From PWHG01 sp964406935 (GTDB taxonomy: Bacteria; Patescibacteriota; Patescibacteriia; Patescibacteriales; UBA12465), in NCBI GenBank assembly GCA_964406935.1, contig CAYOTM010000002.1:3691-67690 (forward strand): DNA of 64,000 bases. The letters run 5' to 3'. Shown one piece after another: positions 59,679-64,000 of the stretch. Positions within the stretch are counted from its first letter, which is position 1. The number at the start of each line of letters is the position of its first letter. The notes under the pieces are model-generated. The model was not told the DNA's origin. It ran no database searches and saw nothing but the letters and a program-made list of their open reading frames with translations. A program made the translations under genes and the position numbers.

Positions 59679-59912
59679 TTATTGGTCTTCGCCAATATAC
59701 TGATTAGCCACAATATCCATCAATTCTTGAGTAATTTTAATATGACGAGCTTCATCAGCCATAATTTCTTGAACGTCCTCACGATCTTCATCATTATCAA
59801 CTAGATTTAATAATTCACCGCATAAATCCAAGGCTTTTTGTTCGCTAGCCAAGCCCTTTTCCAAATTTTGCATAATTCCTGACTGACTCATGTTACACTT
59901 ATTATTTTCCAT
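59679..59912 (-). CDS. Small ferritin-like two-helix protein B
   Basis: A 77-residue protein predicted as two helices with a Glu in the first (Glu24, ASEQKAL) and an ExxH motif in the second (Glu54, His57, ADEARHIKI). The spacing (30 then 3 residues) equals that of the ferroxidase ligands Glu32/Glu62/His65 of encapsulated ferritins, as I recall them. Such half-ferritins dimerise to form a di-iron site. No encapsulin gene is in the window. It follows protein A by 4 bp. Confidence 0.7.
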   Translation of the reverse strand: MENNKCNMSQSGIMQNLEKGLASEQKALDLCGELLNLVDNDEDREDVQEIMADEARHIKITQELMDIVANQYIGEDQ

Positions 59913-59916
59913 AAAA

Positions 59917-60144
59917 TTAAAATTGATAATTAGCCTTAATCTTGTCTAACATCAAACGATGTTTACGAGATTCATCAGCTAAAATTTTCATATTAACGCG
60001 CACCCTCTCCCGCACGGCTGGCGGAAAACAATTTTCTACTCCCAAGTCGAGTAAATTATCATAGAGCCAAATTAAACTGCTTTCCGTTTCCTCTTCGGCT
60101 TCTAATTTATTTAATACTTGGGACCGTTTTTCTTGAATGTCCAT
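59917..60144 (-). CDS. Small ferritin-like two-helix protein A
   Basis: A 75-residue protein similar to the next gene: a Glu-rich first helix (LEAEEETESSLIWLYDNLL) and a second helix with ILADESRKHRLML. The loop between them is longer, and the His sits four residues after Glu58 (His62, with Lys61 at the canonical place), so the metal site looks degenerate. A heteromer with protein B, with one active and one altered subunit, is inference. It has its own promoter. Confidence 0.65.
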   Translation of the reverse strand: MDIQEKRSQVLNKLEAEEETESSLIWLYDNLLDLGVENCFPPAVRERVRVNMKILADESRKHRLMLDKIKANYQF

Positions 60145-60185
60145 ATATTTTCTTAAAGATTAATAAATAATTAAATTATAATGAT

Positions 60186-60214
60186 ATTATATTATTAAAT
60201 GATAAGTCAGTAAA
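60186..60214 (-). promoter_or_regulatory. Promoter of the ferritin-like pair
   Basis: Minus strand TTTACT (60209-60214), 17-bp spacer, TATAAT (60186-60191). Confidence 0.65.
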
Positions 60215-60248
60215 TAAAAAATCAATAAAATATCAAACTGGTCCAATC

Positions 60249-60277
60249 TTTACTTCTGCTCTAAAAAGCGGCATAAT
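60249..60277 (+). promoter_or_regulatory. Promoter of the guaB-family gene
   Basis: TTTACT (60249-60254), 17-bp spacer, CATAAT (60272-60277); divergent from the ferritin-like pair and with the same -35. Confidence 0.65.
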
Positions 60278-60311
60278 AGAAAAGGTGTGTTTAACAAATA
60301 AATAAAACAAT

Positions 60312-61364
60312 ATGGCAAGAATTATTGGTCAGGGCTATTCCTTTGATGACGTTTTAATTGTTCCCAAATATAATAAAATAATTTCCCGTCGGGATGTCAG
60401 TTTTAAAACCAAAGTCACTAAAAACTACTGGCTAGATATTCCCATTTTAGCGGCTAATATGGATACGGTTTGTGAAAGCGAGTTGGCAATTGCTCTTGGT
60501 CGTTTAGGTGGTCTGGGGGTAATTCATCGTTTTTTAACGATTACCGAACAAGCCAAAGAAATAGCTAAAGTTGCCAAGCATAAATTAATTGTCGCCGCCG
60601 CCCTGGGGGTTAAAGACTATCAAGAAAGAGCGCCCGCCTTAATTAAAGCGGGAGCAAATATTTTAGTCCTCGATATTGCCCATGGCCATTCCAAAAGAAC
60701 TGGAAAAACTTTAGATTATTTAAAAACAAACTACCCGAAAATTGATATCATGGTCGGTAATGTCGCCACTAAAGATGCGGCTGAATATTTTATTAGCAAA
60801 AAAGCCGATGCCATTAAAATTGGAATTGGTCCGGGATCAATGTGTACTACTCGAATTATGGCTGGCGCTGGCGTGCCCCAAGTCACTGCCATTATGGACG
60901 CTTATGAAGCCAGTCAAGGACGAGTGCCTCTTTGTGCTGATGGGGGGATGAAAAATTCTGGTGATATTGTAAAAGCTATTGGCGCCGGTGCTGATTGTAT
61001 TATGTCAGGTTCATTTTTTTCCGGCACTAAAGAAGCTCCGGGAAAAATAATTACAATTAAGGGAGAAAAATATAAGGAGTATCGCGGAATGGCCAGTTAT
61101 TTAGCGACGGTTAAAAAAATGGCTCTTGATGGCTCAAAAATAGAAGAAGTCGTTCATGTCGAGGGCGAAATGACGAAAATTAAATATAAAGGACCAATTG
61201 CCCCGCTAATTCATTCCTTGCTTGGCGGCTTAGCTTCGGGAATGACTTATGTTGGCGCCCCAGCGATTGAAAATTTAAAAGGAAAGGCTGATTTTATTAA
61301 AATTAGTAGTGCTGGTTATCATGAAAGCATGGCTCATGGATTAAATAAAATTAATGAAATCTAA
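60312..61364 (+). CDS. guaB: IMP dehydrogenase / GMP reductase family enzyme without CBS domains
   Basis: A 350-residue (beta/alpha)8 enzyme. Seen: GYSFDDVLIVPKY, ILAANMDTV, GIGPGSMCTTRIMAGAGVPQ with catalytic Cys178, CADGGMKNSGDI, and YRGMAS. The CBS pair normally inserted near residue 90 is absent. The segment after Cys178 is IMPDH-like and so is the C-terminal FIKISSAGYHES; but TYVGA is GMP-reductase-like, and the flap base Arg of IMPDH is Lys289 (EGEMTKIKYKG). IMPDH is the likelier activity (guanine nucleotide synthesis); GMP reductase cannot be excluded. Confidence 0.88.
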   Translation: MARIIGQGYSFDDVLIVPKYNKIISRRDVSFKTKVTKNYWLDIPILAANMDTVCESELAIALGRLGGLGVIHRFLTITEQAKEIAKVAKHKLIVAAALGVKDYQERAPALIKAGANILVLDIAHGHSKRTGKTLDYLKTNYPKIDIMVGNVATKDAAEYFISKKADAIKIGIGPGSMCTTRIMAGAGVPQVTAIMDAYEASQGRVPLCADGGMKNSGDIVKAIGAGADCIMSGSFFSGTKEAPGKIITIKGEKYKEYRGMASYLATVKKMALDGSKIEEVVHVEGEMTKIKYKGPIAPLIHSLLGGLASGMTYVGAPAIENLKGKADFIKISSAGYHESMAHGLNKINEI

Positions 61365-61400
61365 AAATTTTTAAAATAAATTATTAAATTTTTTTCATAT

Positions 61401-61433
61401 TTAAAAGACCAATTAAAATAATTGGTCTTTTAT
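61401..61433. terminator. Terminator between guaB and the Gln-rich protein gene
   Basis: Stem AAAAGACCAATTA / TAATTGGTCTTTT with a short loop; usable by both convergent genes. Confidence 0.85.
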
Positions 61434-61503
61434 TAATATTAACCAAGATCATCTCACCATGAATTAAAATTATTTACTTTTTTTTATTAGAATTTAACAT
61501 TTA

Positions 61504-62253
61504 CTATTTAATAAACATCCTTCTTAACCAACCAAATAAACTGGGCTTAGCTAATTCACTATCTATTTCCTTTTCGATAGAAGTTTTTACTTCCTCCATT
61601 GCTTTAATTTGATCATTTAATAATTGAGCGTCTACCTCATTGGTGATGTTACTAACTAAATCTTTCAGTTCATTAATTTTTTCATCATGATTAGCCAATC
61701 TATCTTTTGCTAAATTTAAATTTTGATAGTCTGGACCAAAAAATAATTTTCTTAATTGACCACGATTTTTAGCTTTTTCCATAACCACTTCGACTTGCGC
61801 CTGCTCTTGATTTTGAGATTGAGCAATCAAGGCAATTTGCGGACCAAATTCTGGATTTCTTTCAGCAACTTGAAGCATTTCTTGAACTGCATTAGCAACC
61901 ATGCTTCTTCTTTGCTCACCTTGTAAAGAGGCATTACTGCCTTGGTACTGATTTTGAGATTGAGATTGAATTTGAGTACCAGTAGCGCTGTCTTCTTCTT
62001 GGGCAATCATTACTTGTTCTTGACTATTAACTCTTAACATTTGGGCTTCGCTTTGATTTTGATTTTCAATATTAGCTCTATTTTGAACAGCTGGCGCTAT
62101 CTCAATTGGCTGTCCAGAATCTTCGATAATCACCTCCTCTATCACAGTATCATTAGCTCTTCTTTGTATTTGCCCTCCTTGAGCAAATACAAGAATAGGA
62201 ATAAGTATTAATGATATAATCACTAAACTGATAATTGTTTGAAAGTTTTTCAT
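61504..62253 (-). CDS. Secreted glutamine-rich protein of unknown function
   Basis: A 249-residue exported protein. Signal peptide (1-24, ending VFAQG). The middle (about 50-160) is rich in Gln, Asn and Ser with repeated SQ/NQ steps (QIQSQSQNQYQ). The C-terminal half is helical (LAKDRLANHDEKINELKDLV) and ends in an amphipathic basic segment (FGWLRRMFIK). No family recognised. It follows the Cys-repeat lipoprotein by 27 bp, so both are probably co-expressed at the surface. Confidence 0.72.
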   Translation of the reverse strand: MKNFQTIISLVIISLILIPILVFAQGGQIQRRANDTVIEEVIIEDSGQPIEIAPAVQNRANIENQNQSEAQMLRVNSQEQVMIAQEEDSATGTQIQSQSQNQYQGSNASLQGEQRRSMVANAVQEMLQVAERNPEFGPQIALIAQSQNQEQAQVEVVMEKAKNRGQLRKLFFGPDYQNLNLAKDRLANHDEKINELKDLVSNITNEVDAQLLNDQIKAMEEVKTSIEKEIDSELAKPSLFGWLRRMFIK

Positions 62254-62280
62254 ATTTTTTATTAAATTATTATATATAAA

Positions 62281-63444
62281 TTAATATTGTAGTTGTGTTA
62301 AGGCAGTAGAATCGTAACAATTATTTTTTTCCGAACTATCTTGTAAATTTTCGCAAACCGCTCGATTCTTAGCGGAAACCGCAACATTATGAATACATTT
62401 ATCCCGAGTTCCCTTCTTCTCAATATTTTCACAAATAGCGGCATCCTGTCTTATTTTAGCCACCGTATAAAGACAATTATAGTTAGCATCAAAATCAGAA
62501 ATTACTCTACAAGGATTAGGGTCTTTTTTCTCGCTAGCGACATAACTAATGCAGGCCGCTTGTTTATTATCATCACCCACTGATTGACATAGTAGATAGT
62601 CTAATTTCATTCTAGCAACAGCATCATAACAATCACTTTTTTGTGAGCCTTCAATTTTAGCACAATTTTCCGCTTCGCCGTGCTTTGTTCCAACTAAATA
62701 ATAACATTGATCTTTTTGTCTAGAATCGGTAATTCTTCCACACAATAAATTACCATTTATTTCAACCGCTACGCTGGTCAAGCAAGCTTCCCTGCTTGTT
62801 TGATCAGAAATTTTGTCACAAAGTATTTCATCTTTTTTGATTATTGCTAAACGAGAAAAACAATTATCTTGAGTGGCCCTATCTTCAATTGCGATACAAA
62901 TATTTTCATCAGGGTTATTTTCTAAAATAGTTTGATAACACTGACCTTGTTGATATGAGCCAGTAATTTTTAAGCATAGCCCGGGGTCATTTTTAGCGAT
63001 GGCAATTTTAGAAAAACAGTTATCTTTAGAACTACTACCTTTGATGCTATCGCATAAATCAGCGTCATTTTTTTTAACAGCAATGCCACTGATGCAAGAG
63101 TCTATGGTGGTTTCTTGAGTAATTTTTTGACAAATCTTAATATCCATTTTTTCGATAGCCACCCCACTATAACAATTTCCTTGTTGACTATCTTTTTCTA
63201 TTTCCTCACACAATGATTCATCCTTAGCGGCCTCCGCGACATTACTCAAACAACGTTCCCGACGAGCCTGCTCTTCCATTTGACGACAAATATTAGGATT
63301 TTTCTTTTTAACAGCCGTGTTCATTTCTGAATCTAAAAAATCCAAGGCTCCACCACAAGCACTTAAAAACAAAGTGCTGACAATTAATAACAATAAAATA
63401 CTTAAACCTCCCCCTAACTTAAGATTTAACTTAAATGGAAACAT
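62281..63444 (-). CDS. Lipoprotein with 13 tandem cysteine-paired repeats
   Basis: A 387-residue lipoprotein: signal peptide with lipobox LSAC (Cys30). From about residue 50 to the end it consists of 13 tandem repeats of about 26 residues. Each has the pattern x-x-C-x3-I-x6-9-C-x3-A-x5-D with two cysteines, for 26 repeat cysteines plus Cys30. Examples: DLCDSIKGSSSKDNCFSKIA and ILCDKISDQTSREACLTSVA. Each unit probably forms a helical hairpin, perhaps stapled by a disulfide, giving an elongated solenoid. No enzyme motif. Partner binding or metal/thiol chemistry are possibilities. Followed by the Gln-rich secreted protein. Confidence 0.85.
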   Translation of the reverse strand: MFPFKLNLKLGGGLSILLLLIVSTLFLSACGGALDFLDSEMNTAVKKKNPNICRQMEEQARRERCLSNVAEAAKDESLCEEIEKDSQQGNCYSGVAIEKMDIKICQKITQETTIDSCISGIAVKKNDADLCDSIKGSSSKDNCFSKIAIAKNDPGLCLKITGSYQQGQCYQTILENNPDENICIAIEDRATQDNCFSRLAIIKKDEILCDKISDQTSREACLTSVAVEINGNLLCGRITDSRQKDQCYYLVGTKHGEAENCAKIEGSQKSDCYDAVARMKLDYLLCQSVGDDNKQAACISYVASEKKDPNPCRVISDFDANYNCLYTVAKIRQDAAICENIEKKGTRDKCIHNVAVSAKNRAVCENLQDSSEKNNCYDSTALTQLQY

Positions 63445-63468
63445 ATTATTAATTAATTAATTGATAAA

Positions 63469-63498
63469 AATATATAAATTAGTAATAATAATTGTCAA
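63469..63498 (-). promoter_or_regulatory. Promoter of the Cys-repeat lipoprotein operon
   Basis: Minus strand TTGACA (63493-63498), 18-bp spacer, TATATT (63469-63474). Perfect -35. Confidence 0.65.
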
Positions 63499-63784
63499 TG
63501 AAAAACAAAATAAGCAAAAATAGACTATAGGGGAATCTAAATATTATTAATTAACTCTAATATTATTGTAATCCTTTTTTAAAAATAAAAAAAGGGTTTA
63601 AAAAAGACCCGAAAAAAACATTTTACTACCCTGAGAAAACCCAACATCAACCCGAAATAAAATTATTTTTAAAATAAATATTTACTATAATTAAGGAAAT
63701 ACATCTGGGATTTTTAAATTGACCACCAGCCCCCCCCCTTCCTTGCCAAATTTACTAACGACTCGTGCGAGATTGTCTGACCTT
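63499..63784. other. Gene-poor AT-rich stretch with a C9 homopolymer
   Basis: No convincing gene. It holds a minus-strand terminator-like hairpin (GGGTC-T run-AAACCC then TTTTTTT, about 63590-63615), a run of nine C at 63730-63738, and an open minus-strand frame without a start codon (63691-63786, ending GGGLVVNLKIPDVFP) that reads like a protein tail. It may be a gene remnant or chance. Confidence 0.4.
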
Positions 63785-63818
63785 TTAAAAAAGCTCGAAT
63801 TTATTAATCGAGCTTTTT
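63785..63818 (-). terminator. Terminator after the MFS gene
   Basis: Stem AAAAAGCTCGA / TCGAGCTTTTT around an AT loop, T run on both strands. Confidence 0.85.
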
Positions 63819-63826
63819 AGCTTTTT

Positions 63827-64000
63827 TTATACCTCGTAATTATTTTTCCAACTGAAATAAATAATGCTGATAATTAAAATTACCCCACTAATTAACCAGG
63901 TAGTTAAAATTCCTAAACTGTCAGCCAAAAATCCAGAAACAATTAAGCCCAAACCAGATCCCGCCTTAACAATCATTGATTCAAAGGACAAAACAGTCGA
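63827..64000 (-). CDS. Major facilitator superfamily transporter, C-terminal end (partial)
   Basis: The last 57 residues of a gene that enters from the right edge. Hand translation gives two membrane helices (SGLGLIVSGFLADSLG and TTWLISGVILIISIIYFSW) with a FLADSLG loop, in the manner of the last two helices of an MFS permease. Substrate unknown. It ends with KNNYEV and a strong terminator. Confidence 0.7.
   Translation of the reverse strand, partial: STVLSFESMIVKAGSGLGLIVSGFLADSLGILTTWLISGVILIISIIYFSWKNNYEV

Noticed and set aside
59532..59804. 90-residue plus-strand frame.
   Set aside because: Antisense to the start of the surface protein and the ferritin-like gene; composition is that of a shadow frame.
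1..64000. Recoding of UGA as seen in Gracilibacteria and Absconditabacteria.
   Set aside because: Conserved genes end properly at TAA or TAG and none needs in-frame UGA read as Gly or Trp.
1..64000. CRISPR array, transposase, integrase, prophage or rRNA operon.
   Set aside because: No spaced direct repeats, transposase motifs or rRNA segments were found on either strand.

Overview
The window looks like a chromosome piece from a member of the Patescibacteria (Candidate Phyla Radiation), probably a Parcubacteria-like lineage. This rests on several observations: AT-rich, densely packed genes; several enzymes reduced to a minimal catalytic core (pyruvate kinase without its C-terminal domain, TsaB reduced to its N-terminal half, an IMP dehydrogenase without CBS domains); DUF4012 and Gmad2 proteins; a fused ADP-forming acyl-CoA synthetase; many anchored or secreted proteins of unknown role; and almost no Shine-Dalgarno sequences. 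Standard stop codons work throughout, so lineages that recode UGA are unlikely. One assembly gap of 10 N lies at 44917-44926.

Layout. (1) 1-5232, minus strand: rpsB-tsf, a RicT/PSP1 protein, then a glyceraldehyde-3-phosphate dehydrogenase - short-chain dehydrogenase - NuoF-like operon cut by the left edge. (2) 5384-21281, minus: a secreted transglutaminase-like protein, a histidine phosphatase and Fe superoxide dismutase; upstream of these is a nine-gene run with one promoter near 21340: membrane protein, glycosyltransferase, DUF4012 protein, repeat-domain protein, tgt, pyruvate kinase, enolase, phosphoesterase, rlmN. (3) 21448-30430, minus: a sigma-region-4/HARE-HTH regulator, a dTDP-rhamnose/glycosyltransferase group, and a dcw cluster mraZ-rsmH-ftsL-ftsI-murF with a clear promoter and MraZ-type repeats. 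(4) 30653-40966: tsaB-dus-cysS, nitroreductase, two tRNAs (Val, Leu), rnhB, an orphan OmpR-type regulator, hisS, rarA and an SdpI-type protein. (5) 41064-45011, plus: a copper island of csoR with its operator, an HMA-TauE/SafE-cupredoxin fusion and the CopA ATPase (interrupted by the gap). (6) 45084-52840, minus: ADP-forming acyl-CoA synthetase and a MacAB-type efflux operon. (7) 52961-64000: a strongly signalled gene of unknown function, a U32 enzyme, TspO, a 1182-residue surface protein, two tiny ferritin-like proteins, a guaB-family gene, a Gln-rich secreted protein, a lipoprotein with 13 cysteine-paired repeats, and the end of an MFS transporter.

How it fits together. GAPDH, enolase, pyruvate kinase and ADP-forming acyl-CoA synthetase suggest fermentative ATP production from sugars to acetate; the NuoF-like protein and the dehydrogenase may reoxidise NADH. 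Copper handling, Fe-SOD and the ferritin-like pair suggest metal and oxidative stress defence. A large share of the window is devoted to the cell surface. The most unusual items are a Tgt that has lost all four zinc ligands, the 13-repeat cysteine lipoprotein, the paired half-ferritins, the three-domain copper protein and a ~50-residue module shared by two surface proteins.
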